NCBI GenBank assembly: GCA_964624825.1 | Contig: CAZUYD010000005.1 | Span: 1 to 64,000, forward strand | Length of the DNA stretch: 64,000 nucleotides | Source: Enorma sp964624825 | GTDB lineage: Bacteria > Actinomycetota > Coriobacteriia > Coriobacteriales > Coriobacteriaceae | Direction: 5' to 3' | Shown: positions 35,598 to 45,034 of the stretch, one piece after another | Layout of the letters: each line of letters begins with the position of its first letter | How positions within the stretch are numbered: position 1 is the stretch's first letter | Program-made: the position numbers and the translations under genes | Notes under the pieces: model-generated | Databases searched by the model: none | Seen by the model: the letters and a program-made list of their open reading frames with translations, nothing else | Told to the model about the DNA's origin: nothing

Positions 35598-36602
35598 ATG
35601 CGCGACGAGCTTTCGGCGCTCTATGTCCCCCAAGTCGAGCAACTCGGCGTTGCGCTGCGCCCATGCGGCGGCGATGAATCCGTGCTCGTCGGCAACGCCT
35701 CGAACGAAATGGCCGATGCCACGGTGTGCGTGCAGCGACTCGGCTCGTATGGCGTGATCACGTCGCATCGCGTCCACATGAAACGCGACATGCTGTTTTG
35801 GGAGCACGGCCTCACGGGGCTCTGCATCTGCACGCTCTCCGCAGACAGTCTTAAGCTGTGCCCCATCGCGCAGCCGAGCACGACGCGCGCCACGGGCAAT
35901 GTCGCCATATTTGGGCAGGAGGATGTCGAGCGCGCATCGCCGCTCAAAGCCGGCAGCGCGCAGAACGCCATCTCGATAACCCTGCTGCCCGCTTGGTTTC
36001 ACCATTTGACGGCAGATCATGTGCGCACCGCATGGTCGCTCATCGACAACGTGAGCGAAACATGCCCTACCGACATCGGCCATGCGCTCGATGCGCTCAT
36101 GCGGATGGTCTCGCCCGTCTTCGGAGGCCGGCTCGCCACCGGTGCAGCGCTTCATGCGCGGGCGGTGCGCATCGTTGACGATGTGTTCGAATGGCATGCG
36201 GCGCGCGAGCAGGCCGAGGCCGCCTTAGGAACGCTGCGCCAGGCGCAGCTCGTGCGGACGACACAACGGCACATCGCCCGCCATCTCGCGGAACCTCTTT
36301 CCCTCGATACCCTTGCACGCGACTTGCTTACCAGCCGCACGCAGCTGTGCGCGGCGTTCAGGCAGGAAACGGGCGAAAGCTTGGGGAGCTACATCAAGCG
36401 CGTGCGCATGGAGCGCGCGAGGCTCCTGCTCGAGGCATCTACGCATCCTGTTGCCGATGTCGCCCGCCTGGTGGGGTACTCGCGGGTCTCGAGCTTTACC
36501 GTGGCGTTCGAGCGCGCGACAGGGTGCTCGCCCACCGCATGGCGTGCGAACGACGCCACCAGAGAAGCGCTGCCCGCAGCCGGTTCCGCTGAAGAGGTGT
36601 AA
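35598..36602 (+). CDS. AraC-family transcription regulator
   Basis: A 334-residue regulator. The N-terminal 230 residues are an unassigned effector region. The C-terminal 100 hold the two helix-turn-helix motifs of AraC: LSLDTLARDLLTSRTQLCAAFRQETG and HPVADVARLVGYSRVSSFTVAFE regions (first motif near 247-270, second near 290-315), closing with TGCSPTAWR. It is divergent from the ABC pair, so it probably controls it, as YbtA does ybtPQ. The ATG is about 11 bases after GGGGGG; an ATG at 35590 is followed at once by a stop. Confidence 0.9.
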   Translation: MRDELSALYVPQVEQLGVALRPCGGDESVLVGNASNEMADATVCVQRLGSYGVITSHRVHMKRDMLFWEHGLTGLCICTLSADSLKLCPIAQPSTTRATGNVAIFGQEDVERASPLKAGSAQNAISITLLPAWFHHLTADHVRTAWSLIDNVSETCPTDIGHALDALMRMVSPVFGGRLATGAALHARAVRIVDDVFEWHAAREQAEAALGTLRQAQLVRTTQRHIARHLAEPLSLDTLARDLLTSRTQLCAAFRQETGESLGSYIKRVRMERARLLLEASTHPVADVARLVGYSRVSSFTVAFERATGCSPTAWRANDATREALPAAGSAEEV

Positions 36603-36658
36603 AGGGCCGCGCGCGGCGTGCGCGCGAACGCGCACGCCGCCGAACTGCCTGCAATCGC

Positions 36659-37078
36659 TTAGACCAGTGCCGAGCCAAGCGCACGGCAAGCGTCTGCAGC
36701 GTCACCCTCGGGATAGTCCTTGGCGATCACGGTGTCAGCCACCGTCACGCCCGCGCCTTCCGCGCGCTCGCGCCACAGATCCATCCACTCGCCGTCCGCC
36801 CAGTCATAGCTGCCGAACAGCGCGACCTTGCGGCCGGGAAGCGAGGGCTCTACCTCGTCCCACATGGGCTCGAATTCCTCGCTCTCAAGCTCCTCGGAAC
36901 CCATCGCAGGGCACCCGAACGCAAACGCATCGTAGTCGTCAAGGCTCTCGGCTGAAAAGTCGGTGCACTGAACCACCTCAGCCGTGCCCCCAGCGTTGCG
37001 CACGCCTTCGGCCACAAGATCCGCCATGGCCTCGGTGTTGCCGGTTCCGCTCCAAAACACCACTGCAACCTTGCTCAT
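36659..37078 (-). CDS. Flavodoxin
   Basis: A 139-residue FMN-binding electron carrier. The phosphate-binding loop is WSGTGNTEAMA at residues 9-19; the isoalloxazine-side loops are FGCPAMGSEELE and FGSYDWADGEW. The start at 37078 follows AAAGGAA. It lies 192 bases downstream of a DUF3793 gene on the same strand, a pairing I recall from many anaerobes. Flavodoxins commonly replace ferredoxin when iron is short. Confidence 0.94.
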   Translation of the reverse strand: MSKVAVVFWSGTGNTEAMADLVAEGVRNAGGTAEVVQCTDFSAESLDDYDAFAFGCPAMGSEELESEEFEPMWDEVEPSLPGRKVALFGSYDWADGEWMDLWRERAEGAGVTVADTVIAKDYPEGDAADACRALGSALV

Positions 37079-37270
37079 CTGTCGTTCCTTTCTTATCGCA
37101 CGGCCAGCTCGGTTGCCGGCCGTTGGTACCATGCTCAAAGACATGACAGCCTGAAGCCCATCGACGCTGTCGTCTCATGCGAGCGCTCGAATGCGCCGCC
37201 ATCGATGGTCGTCGGCTGGCACATGCCATGACGCCTTCCTTGCCAAGGCAACGCTGAGGGCGGCTGCCCT

Positions 37271-37996
37271 CTATGCGGCGCGCGCGAAATCATGAGCAGC
37301 GAGGATCTCTTCGAGCGTCATGCCGCGCGCAGCAAGCCCGCGACATCGCCGGGTGCACCGCTTGAATTGCGAGAAGCAGCGCAGGGCATGGCGGGCGTTT
37401 GCATACACCTTCCAGCAGCCAAAACAGACAAAGTCGCGGCCTTCGTGCTCCACGAAGCCCTGCACGTCCTCAAAGGGGTATCCCAAGAAGAAGCCGATCT
37501 CGTGCGGCACGCCACCAGATGCGAAGCGCGCGCAAAGCTCGGTGATGAACATGCCGCACGTCCGGTCATTCATGTCTTTCCCAAGCTCGACGAAAGCGCG
37601 AGCCGTACGATACCCGAGCGCGGCGAGCACGCGCACGATGCGCGGATCGGCCATATGACACACCAGCAAGGCCGGACGCCACACATAGACCACCGCGCCG
37701 AACGGACGCCATGCCAGAATCTGTATGCGAAGGCCTTGAGGCTGAAGTGAGCGGTTAAGCGCATCGACCAGCCGCCACAACCTGCGACGGCGCCTCGCAA
37801 TCGTCATGCCTGCCGCATCGGCGCGAGCGGACTCCTGCGCCTGGCACGGTGACGCCTCATCGGGACATGCGTCACAGCGCTCGGCAAAAGGGCCGGTAAA
37901 GGTGAACAGGCTTGCTGGCTTTGCGCTCAGCAGCGTGGGCGCGCAAGTGCGGATAACAGCGGATTCCAACGCAGCTCGTGTCAGCTGATGCTCCAT
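37271..37996 (-). CDS. DUF3793 family protein
   Basis: A 241-residue cytoplasmic protein of unknown function. Its recognisable family text is TCAPTLLSAKPASLF near the N-terminus, LCARFASGGVPHEIGFFLGYPFEDVQGFVEHEG, and FGCWKVYANARHALRCFSQFKRC near the C-terminus (each a separate conserved block; the middle block runs about 150-182). An unusual insertion after SLFTF holds three cysteines (CDACPDEASPC) and may bind metal. The start at 37996 is chosen because family similarity begins there; its ribosome site is weak. Association with flavodoxin suggests iron- or redox-related physiology. Confidence 0.75.
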   Translation of the reverse strand: MEHQLTRAALESAVIRTCAPTLLSAKPASLFTFTGPFAERCDACPDEASPCQAQESARADAAGMTIARRRRRLWRLVDALNRSLQPQGLRIQILAWRPFGAVVYVWRPALLVCHMADPRIVRVLAALGYRTARAFVELGKDMNDRTCGMFITELCARFASGGVPHEIGFFLGYPFEDVQGFVEHEGRDFVCFGCWKVYANARHALRCFSQFKRCTRRCRGLAARGMTLEEILAAHDFARAA

Positions 37997-38396
37997 AGTG
38001 CCCAATCTCGTCCGTGCCAATCCCACCTCACCGACCAGCGCATGCCGTCGGTTCGCGCCGTCCTGCAGGGCTGACTCCTGAATCGCTCTGCACGGCCGCA
38101 TCTCAATAAGTTAGCTATTTATTACTTTTATGAGCCTATCATTTGCGGCTCCAAAAAGTTTCCATAGGATAACTATTGTCGATATTGAGTGAGCCGCGCG
38201 ATGATGTGGCGCCGCCTGCGCTCAAGAAAGATGACGAGCGCAGGCGGCGCGGCCAGGATATGTATCGCGATGTGCCCGCAACTGAGCTTCTACTCGCCGG
38301 GCGTCTCGCGCCCACCGTCGAGCGCGCGGCGACTCGGAACCGGGTACTAGATTTGCCACGCGTGCCCAGCCGCGCTCCGCCACGGCTATATCAGCG
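37997..38396. other. Intergenic region upstream of the DUF3793-flavodoxin pair
   Basis: About 400 bases with no credible gene. Bases 38100-38190 are AT-rich and probably hold the DUF3793 promoter. ATAAGTTAGCT (38106-38116) matches 8 of 11 bases of a DtxR-type half-box, which is suggestive only. The RF3-side hairpin at 38209-38250 is listed separately. Confidence 0.5.
38209..38250 (-). terminator. Strong 15-bp hairpin downstream of prfC
   Basis: GCGCCGCCTGCGCTC (38209-38223) and its exact complement (38236-38250) flank a 12-base loop. There is no T-tract on either strand. It lies 150 bases past the prfC stop and could terminate or protect that transcript. Confidence 0.5.
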
Positions 38397-40010
38397 CTAA
38401 ACGGTGACGTTTCCAAACTCTGAAAGCTTGAGCGAAGGATTATGCTCAAGCGCCCAGTCCACGTTCCAGGGACTCGTGAAAAGCAGCAGCTTTCCGCCGC
38501 GCATATCCTCAACGCGCAGCGTATCGCGCGTGAGGTTAAGCGCCTTCACGTCAACTTCCCCTGGCTCGTTCGCGATCCAGCGGATATCGGTATACCCCAA
38601 GGGCTGCCGGCGCACCTCTACATGGTATTCGCTCTTAAGGCGCTGCTCCAGCACCTCGAATTGCAGCACGCCAACCACGCCCACGATCACGCTCTCCATG
38701 CCTGCGCCCAGTTCGCGGAAAATCTGGATAGCGCCCTCTTGGGCAAGCTCCTCCATGCCTTTCACGAACTGCTTGCGCTTCATGGTGTCCACCTGGCTCA
38801 CGCGCGCGAAATGCTCCGGCGCGAAGGTGGGGATGCCGGCGTATCGCACGCGCCGTTTGCCAGCGCACAGGGTATCGCCGATGGAGAACATGCCCGGGTC
38901 GAACAACCCCACGATGTCTCCAGCGTACGCTTCGTCCACCGTCGCGCGGTCATCGGCCATCATCGCGGTTCCCGTGGCAAGCTTGATCTTGCGCCCGCCC
39001 TGCATATGGTAGGCATCCATGCCGCGCTCGAACTTCCCGGAGCAGATGCGCACAAAGGCGATGCGGTCGCGGTGGTTCTTATCCATGTTGGCCTGGATTT
39101 TGAAGACGAACCCCGAAAAGTCGTTCTCGGCTGGTTCGACGAGCTCGCCGCTGAGCGCATCGACGTGAGCGGTGGGCGGGGGCGCCAAGCGCAGGAACTC
39201 CTTCAAGAACGGTTCCACGCCGAAGTTGGTAAGCGCTGAGCCGAAAAACACCGGCGAGAGCTTCCCGGCGCGAACGGCTGCAAGGTCAAACTCATCCGCC
39301 GCACCATCCAAGAGCTCGATATCGTCCGTGAGCGCGCGGTGGTTCTCCTCGCCGATGAGCTCATCGAGCGCCGGATCTCCCAGCTCCGCTTCGATCTCGT
39401 CAACCTTCTTCGCGGCATTCGCACGGCCGTCGCCCTCGAACGCAAGCACATGCCGGCTCGTGCGGTCGAAGACGCCGCGAAAGCTGCGCCCGCTGCCGAT
39501 GGGCCAGTTCATGGGGCACGTTCCAATGCCCAGCACGTTTTCGATCTCTTCCATCAGCTCGAAGGGGTCGCGTATGTCGCGATCGAGCTTGTTCACGAAG
39601 GTGAAGATGGGGATGTGCCGCAGGGTGCACACACGGAACAGCTTGATGGTCTGCGCCTCGACGCCCTTCGCTCCGTCGATGACCATGACGGCCGCATCGG
39701 CAGCCATGAGCGTGCGATAGGTATCTTCGGAGAAATCCTGGTGGCCGGGGGTATCGAGAATGTTCACGCAGCACCCATCATAGGTGAACTGCAGCACCGA
39801 CGACGTTACGGAGATGCCGCGCTGCCTTTCGATCTCCATCCAATCCGAGACGGCGTGCTTCGCGGAGCTCTTGCCCTTCACCGAACCGGCCGCTTGGATG
39901 GTGCCCGTGTATAGCAGCAGCTTCTCGGTAAGCGTGGTCTTGCCCGCGTCGGGATGCGAGATGATGGCAAACGTGCGGCGCGAGGCAATATTCTCGGCAA
40001 GGCTCGGCAT
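38397..40010 (-). CDS. prfC: Peptide chain release factor 3
   Basis: A GTPase that recycles RF1/RF2 from the ribosome after termination. The 537 residues include the P-loop HPDAGKTT (19-26), the switch text RQRGISVTSSVLQF, DTPGHQDFSEDTYRTL, the NKLD guanine motif (FVNKLDRDIRDP), and the RF3-specific central and C-terminal domains. The start at 40010 follows TAGGAG. No linked translation genes adjoin it. Confidence 0.96.
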   Translation of the reverse strand: MPSLAENIASRRTFAIISHPDAGKTTLTEKLLLYTGTIQAAGSVKGKSSAKHAVSDWMEIERQRGISVTSSVLQFTYDGCCVNILDTPGHQDFSEDTYRTLMAADAAVMVIDGAKGVEAQTIKLFRVCTLRHIPIFTFVNKLDRDIRDPFELMEEIENVLGIGTCPMNWPIGSGRSFRGVFDRTSRHVLAFEGDGRANAAKKVDEIEAELGDPALDELIGEENHRALTDDIELLDGAADEFDLAAVRAGKLSPVFFGSALTNFGVEPFLKEFLRLAPPPTAHVDALSGELVEPAENDFSGFVFKIQANMDKNHRDRIAFVRICSGKFERGMDAYHMQGGRKIKLATGTAMMADDRATVDEAYAGDIVGLFDPGMFSIGDTLCAGKRRVRYAGIPTFAPEHFARVSQVDTMKRKQFVKGMEELAQEGAIQIFRELGAGMESVIVGVVGVLQFEVLEQRLKSEYHVEVRRQPLGYTDIRWIANEPGEVDVKALNLTRDTLRVEDMRGGKLLLFTSPWNVDWALEHNPSLKLSEFGNVTV

Positions 40011-40178
40011 GAATGACTCCTAACGTGAAACCTGACGTATTGTACCTGTTCTCAACCCCCTGGGCGAGATGGCACCAAGGTGTTCCCGCACGCTCGTGCT
40101 CGTGCATGTCCTCAACTGCCGAAAAACAGGGTACGCGCTGCATCAGGGCAAGCCCCCAAGGCTTCGCAGCCGCTGGAG

Positions 40179-41345
40179 CTATCCCTCGATGACGCTGCCA
40201 AACCAGTCCTCGATCATATGGCGGGCAATCGACGCGCGGCCGGGCAGCTCGACGTCTTGCGCGGCAACCGCCCGAGCGAGCTCGCCACGGCTGAACCAGC
40301 GCGCTGACGCGACCTCTTCGCGATCAACTCGAACGGCGGTGGAGCATGCATGGGCACGAAACCCAACCATGATGGACGCGGGAAACGGCCACGGTTGCGA
40401 GCCGAGGTAGCGCACCTCGTCCAACGAGACGCCGACTTCCTCCATCGCTTCGCGGCGCACCGCATGCTCCAAGCTCTCCCCCGCCTCGACGAACCCGGCG
40501 GAAACCGAGAAGAATCGTTCGCGCCACGCCGCGTTATGTTGCAGGAGGATTCGGTCATCGTCGTCGATGATCGCGGTGATTACCGCAGGCTCGATGCGCG
40601 GGAAAAGCAGGCGGCCTGCATCGTGCGGGTTGGAGCAGGTCTGCGCCCAACCGCCAAGCGCCGGCGTTACCGGTGCGCCGCATGCAGGGCAGAACCGCTG
40701 CTGAGCATGCCATGCGCTCACCGCGACGGCGCTTGTCGCGAGCCCCGCATCGCGCGGCGAGGCACAAGGCGCGAACGAACGCAGCTCGACCCATTCGAAG
40801 TCTCGAAGCGCGCGCTGCGCCAACGTGATCGCCGAGCGACCTTGCTCGTGATCGGCCTCTTCCGCGCTGTTGCGCGGCTCGCCGACCACCCGGGTGAGAT
40901 CGAGTGCGAGGTACGGCACCACCGGGTCGTTCGCCCTATCGACACCAAGGTAGATGGGCAGATATCCCGGCTGCACGGCCTCGGCGCGCAGATCCGTCGC
41001 ATTGAGCAGGGCGAGCGCGACCGAGGCGACGGGCACATCTGCATCGGGACGGGGCGCAGCTGGATCGGCCGCGCAGTCGAGCGCGGCGGGCGCGGCCGCG
41101 GCCGAGCGCTTCGGTACGGCAACCAACCCGTTGTTTACCAGCATCACGCGTGCGTGCGCGCAGGAAAGGACGCGATCGATAAGACCCGGGTCGCTGCGGC
41201 CTTCCACGTCGTAATCTATCGTTGTTTGCGCAAGAGGAAGACGACCCATGAATGTCGAGGCGGGCGAGCCTCCCGCCTCATGCGCCAACGGGCAACCCGC
41301 CCTATCCGACACCTCGACCGTCATCGCTGCGTTCTGCATAGGCAC
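40179..41345 (-). CDS. nudC: NADH pyrophosphatase (NudC-type Nudix hydrolase)
   Basis: Cleaves NAD(H) to NMN(H) + AMP and may remove NAD caps from RNA. The 388 residues have an N-terminal domain, a zinc ribbon (FCPACG, then TCSNPHD), the Nudix box starting GFVEAGESLEHAVRREAMEE, and the NudC-specific SQPWPFPASIM just after it. In the zinc ribbon the fourth Cys of the usual CxxC...CxxC pattern is absent and His may replace it. Two starts are possible: GTG 41345, five bases after GGAGG, or ATG 41339, eleven bases after it. An Ala-rich insertion (AAAAPAALDCAADPAAP) makes it longer than most homologues. Confidence 0.92.
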   Translation of the reverse strand: MPMQNAAMTVEVSDRAGCPLAHEAGGSPASTFMGRLPLAQTTIDYDVEGRSDPGLIDRVLSCAHARVMLVNNGLVAVPKRSAAAAPAALDCAADPAAPRPDADVPVASVALALLNATDLRAEAVQPGYLPIYLGVDRANDPVVPYLALDLTRVVGEPRNSAEEADHEQGRSAITLAQRALRDFEWVELRSFAPCASPRDAGLATSAVAVSAWHAQQRFCPACGAPVTPALGGWAQTCSNPHDAGRLLFPRIEPAVITAIIDDDDRILLQHNAAWRERFFSVSAGFVEAGESLEHAVRREAMEEVGVSLDEVRYLGSQPWPFPASIMVGFRAHACSTAVRVDREEVASARWFSRGELARAVAAQDVELPGRASIARHMIEDWFGSVIEG

Positions 41346-41593
41346 ATATCCCTCCTGGCATCAGCAATCGTTTTCACATGCTACCCCTCTTGGCGATGGC
41401 GCAGGCGGACAGGGCGCGCACAGCTTGGGGAACATCGAAACAAGGTGGACGCCTGTGACTTGCCACATGATGCCCGAGCCGCGCATGCCGTGCGCCATCG
41501 ACGCGCCGCCCCGTTTGAAGCATCGCTGCATCTGATCCATAATACGGAAACGAACTCATGCAAAACCGATGCCGATGCGATTGAGGAGAACCC

Positions 41594-42208
41594 ATGGCAG
41601 AACCATATTCCGCAGGGCTCACGCGCGATGAAGCGTTTGCGCTGCTCACCGAGCATAATAAAGACCCGTTCCACATCGAGCACGGCGAGACGGTCGAGCA
41701 GACCATGCGCTACTTCGCCCGCACGTACGATCCCGAGAACGAAGAGTTCTGGAGCATCGTCGGCCTGCTGCACGACCTCGACTGGGAAGAGCATTCGGAC
41801 GACCCAGCGAACCATACCGTCTATGCTGCCGAAATCATCGAGACGGCTGGCGGCACGCCGGAGCTCATCCACGCCATTCAGAGCCATACGAGCGACTTCA
41901 ACCCCAGCCTGCCGCGCCCCGAGCACCAAATGGAGAAGATTCTCTTCGCAACCGAAGAGCTCACCGGGCTTATCGGCGCTGCCATCGTGATGCGACCCAG
42001 CAAAAGCGTCATGGACTTCAATGTGAAATCCCTCAAGAAGAAGTTCAAGGACAAGCGCTTTGCAGCGGGTGTCAACCGTGACGTGATCCGCTCCGGCGCC
42101 GAGATGCTGGGATGGGATTTAGACGAGCTCTTCGCGCGCACCATTGAGGCCATGCAAAGCTTCGCGCCCGACCGTGACACGTTTGGATCGGGTGAGGCAA
42201 GCTCGTAG
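41594..42208 (+). CDS. HD-domain hydrolase
   Basis: A 204-residue putative metal-dependent phosphohydrolase. The HD signature LLHDLDWEEHSDD (about residues 58-70) follows an upstream His in FHIEHGETVEQTMR; SHTSDFN is a further metal-site candidate. These match the HDIG-type uncharacterised hydrolases common in Firmicutes and Coriobacteria. The substrate is unknown. The start follows GAGGAG. It is a single gene, convergent with proA across a strong hairpin. Confidence 0.88.
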   Translation: MAEPYSAGLTRDEAFALLTEHNKDPFHIEHGETVEQTMRYFARTYDPENEEFWSIVGLLHDLDWEEHSDDPANHTVYAAEIIETAGGTPELIHAIQSHTSDFNPSLPRPEHQMEKILFATEELTGLIGAAIVMRPSKSVMDFNVKSLKKKFKDKRFAAGVNRDVIRSGAEMLGWDLDELFARTIEAMQSFAPDRDTFGSGEASS

Positions 42209-42288
42209 CATAACCAAACGCGCGCCGCGCCGGCACATCGCCGCCACGGCGCCGCATCGCTGGTTCTGCGCATTAAATCTACGGGCAC

Positions 42289-42324
42289 GCCCCCGCAGCA
42301 TAGACGGGTCTACGCTGCGGGGGC
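42289..42324. terminator. Terminator hairpin between HD gene and proA
   Basis: An 11-bp GC-rich stem (GCCCCCGCAGC / GCTGCGGGGGC) continued by an inner TAGAC/GTCTA pairing. It lies between convergent genes and can serve both; neither side has a long T-tract. Confidence 0.7.
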
Positions 42325-42331
42325 ACCTGTG

Positions 42332-43597
42332 CTATGGCCGTACTTGGCCGTTTCCACGAACCTCGTACTTATAGGTGGTGAGCGCTTCAGCCGCAAACGG
42401 TCCGCGCGCGTGGAGCTTTTGCGTGGAGATGCCGATCTCCGCACCGAGGCCGAACTCCCCGCCGTCGGTAAAACGCGTGCTCGCATTCGCGTATACGGCC
42501 GCCGCATCGGCCTCGGCAAGGAAGCGCTCGCATACCTCCTGGTCTTCGGCGACGATAGCCTCGGAATGATGCGTACCGTACCGGTTGATGTGCGCGATCG
42601 CCTCGTCAAGGCCGCTCACGCACTTCACGCTGATCTCCATCGCCAGATACTCGCGACCCCAATCGTCTTCGGTGGCATCGACGAAGTTGATGATGTTCGC
42701 ATGGGCGCGCGCCGTAGCGTCACCGTGAATGGTCACGCCGGCCGCGTCGAGCTCGGTGAGCATCTCGGGCAGGAAATCGTCTGCGATCGCCTCGTCGACC
42801 AGCAGCGATTCACATGCGTTGCACACGCCGACGCGCTGGGTCTTAGCATTCATCACGATGGCGCGCGCCTTCTCGAAATCGGCGCTCTGATGCACGTATG
42901 TGTGGCAGTTGCCGGTACCCGTCTCGATTACCGGAACCTGCGCCTCGCGTACGCAGCGGCCGATAAGCCCTGCGCCGCCGCGCGGAATGAGCACGTCGAC
43001 GATGCCGCGCAGGCTCATAAGCGCACCGGTCGCAGCACGGTCGGTCGTCTCGATGATGGAGACCGCCTCGCGCGGAAAGCCGCTTGTCTCCACGGCATCG
43101 GCCAGCGCATGCGCGATAGCGACGCACGAGCGCTGTGCGATGGATCCCCCGCGCAAGATGCACGCATTTCCCGTGCGGATGCAGATGCCCGCCGCATCGG
43201 ACGTCACGTTCGGACGCGCTTCGTACACCATCGCAACGAGGCCAAGCGGGACGGACACGCGCGTGAGGTCGAGCCCGCAGTCGATGACGCGGTGCTCGAG
43301 CACGCGCCCCACAGGATCCGGCAGCTCGGCGAGCGCTTCGAGCCCCTGTGCCATGCCCTCGATGCGTTCCGGTGTCAGCAGAAGCCGATCGAGCATTCCT
43401 TCGCTGGTGCCAGCCTCGCGCGCAGCATCCATATCCTGCGCGTTGGCCTCGAGAATCTTCTCCGATGCCGCGCGCAGCGCCTCGGCCATCGCACGAACCG
43501 CCGCCTGACGCTTCTCATCGCTCGCGCGCCCAAGCGGCACCGCCGCCGCTTTCGCCGCCCGTGCCAACTCCTCCACATACGCCTGGACGTTTTCCAT
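42332..43597 (-). CDS. proA: Glutamate-5-semialdehyde dehydrogenase
   Basis: Reduces gamma-glutamyl phosphate to glutamate semialdehyde, the second step of proline synthesis. The 421 residues show VPLGLVAMVYEARPNVTSDAA (in part), ILRGGSIAQRSC, PVIETGTGNCHTYVH, and the catalytic Cys region RVGVCNACESLLV. ATG 43597 is preferred over 43630: AAGGA lies upstream, and the result matches the usual length of about 417. It follows proB on the same strand after 220 bases without a convincing gene. Confidence 0.95.
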   Translation of the reverse strand: MENVQAYVEELARAAKAAAVPLGRASDEKRQAAVRAMAEALRAASEKILEANAQDMDAAREAGTSEGMLDRLLLTPERIEGMAQGLEALAELPDPVGRVLEHRVIDCGLDLTRVSVPLGLVAMVYEARPNVTSDAAGICIRTGNACILRGGSIAQRSCVAIAHALADAVETSGFPREAVSIIETTDRAATGALMSLRGIVDVLIPRGGAGLIGRCVREAQVPVIETGTGNCHTYVHQSADFEKARAIVMNAKTQRVGVCNACESLLVDEAIADDFLPEMLTELDAAGVTIHGDATARAHANIINFVDATEDDWGREYLAMEISVKCVSGLDEAIAHINRYGTHHSEAIVAEDQEVCERFLAEADAAAVYANASTRFTDGGEFGLGAEIGISTQKLHARGPFAAEALTTYKYEVRGNGQVRP

Positions 43598-43817
43598 CTC
43601 GATCACCGATCCTTGGAATTCGTTGTGCATTGGTCACTATAGTACCTTGCCAGAATCCATATGAGCAGCACGGTCGGGTAGAAAACGCGAACGGTGTGCC
43701 ATCGCCGCGCACCGGTTGCTGCGATGCGCCGGCTAGTCCCTTGCTCTGTCCAAGCGCTTGCGCCCGCCGGGGCGTTTGCCCAAAACGTCGCAGGCGCGGC
43801 CGCAGAAGCAGGTATCC

Positions 43818-44939
43818 TCACGCAAAAACGATGAGGTTGTCGCGGTGGATGGCAGGGCGGTCGGCTAGGTCGCGCAGGAGATGGTTGCGCGCGATATCCT
43901 CTTGGCGCCGGCCAGCGGCAAGCTCGAGCTCGTCGACATCGGCCTCAGCGATGCCGCGTGCGATGACAAGCCCGTCTGCATCGAGCACGTCGAGCACGTC
44001 GCCCGCGCGAAACGAGCCGGAGACCGAAACGATTCCCACGGGAAGCAACGACGAGCCGCGCTCGATAAGCGCCCGCGCCGCGCCCGCGTCCACCGCAACC
44101 GAGCCGTGCGCGGCATCGCCCAATGCGATCCAGAGCTTGCGCGGGGCGATCTCGCAACGCGCGGACGTGGGAGCGAACAACGTGCCAACCGCTTCGCCCT
44201 GCGCGAGACGGCTGAGCGCGCGCTCCTCTGCACCGCTGCAAATAACGCTCGGGATGCCCGCCGTCATGAGGATGCGGCTCGCACGTATCTTCGTAATCAT
44301 GCCGCCCGTACCCACCGACGTCGACGAATCGCCCGCCGAAGCGATGATGCGCGCGTCGATCTTGTCCACGCGCGGAATGAACACCGCATTCGGGTCAATG
44401 GAAGGATTTGCGGTGTAGAGGCCGTCGGTATCTGAAAGCGTCACGCAGAAGTCGGCAGAGACCAGGCAGGCCACGAGTGCCGCAAGCGTGTCGTTGTCTC
44501 CGAAGCGAATCTCGTCAACCGAGACGGTGTCGTTCTCGTTCACCACGGGCACCACGCCGAGCTCAACAAGCCGCGTGAGCGCATCGCGCGCATGCAGGTA
44601 TGACGCACGGCGCGCCGTGTCGTGGCGGGTGAGCAACACGAGCGAGGTGGTGAACCCCAGCGCGCGAAATTCCTCGTCGTATGCGGCAGAAAGCACGCAT
44701 TGCCCCACCGACGCGCACGCTTGAAGGCTCGGCATGTCACACGGGCGGCGCTCGAAGCCAAGCGCCGGAGCACCGCAGGCGATGGCGCCGGAGCTAACCA
44801 CCACGAGGTTCCATCCTACCGCTCGCAGGCGCGATGCCTCGCGGGCAAGCCTTGCGATGAATCCGCGGTCGACACCCGTCCCGGGTTGCGCCACCGTGCT
44901 CGACCCAATCTTCACGACCATCGTCTTGCGCTTGGCCAT
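43818..44939 (-). CDS. proB: Glutamate 5-kinase
   Basis: Phosphorylates glutamate, the first committed step of proline synthesis and normally feedback-inhibited by proline. The 373 residues have the amino-acid-kinase domain (MVVKIGSSTVAQ, VSSGAIACGAPALGF, VVNENDTVSVDEI, TGGMITKIRASRI) followed by a C-terminal PUA domain, as in E. coli ProB. The start at 44939 follows AAAGGGG. It lies upstream of proA; the pair is the full route to glutamate semialdehyde. proC is not in the window. Confidence 0.95.
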   Translation of the reverse strand: MAKRKTMVVKIGSSTVAQPGTGVDRGFIARLAREASRLRAVGWNLVVVSSGAIACGAPALGFERRPCDMPSLQACASVGQCVLSAAYDEEFRALGFTTSLVLLTRHDTARRASYLHARDALTRLVELGVVPVVNENDTVSVDEIRFGDNDTLAALVACLVSADFCVTLSDTDGLYTANPSIDPNAVFIPRVDKIDARIIASAGDSSTSVGTGGMITKIRASRILMTAGIPSVICSGAEERALSRLAQGEAVGTLFAPTSARCEIAPRKLWIALGDAAHGSVAVDAGAARALIERGSSLLPVGIVSVSGSFRAGDVLDVLDADGLVIARGIAEADVDELELAAGRRQEDIARNHLLRDLADRPAIHRDNLIVFA

Positions 44940-45034
44940 CCATGTCCCCTTTCGGCGCCCCGCCTCGGCATCAGCAAGCAGGCGCGCAACTCCGCGCGCA
45001 ACGAAAAGGCACGCGGGTACGCCACAAAGCGTGC

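Noticed and set aside
38176..38400. 74-residue plus-strand frame upstream of the prfC end
   Set aside because: It is built across the 38209-38250 hairpin and has no ribosome site.
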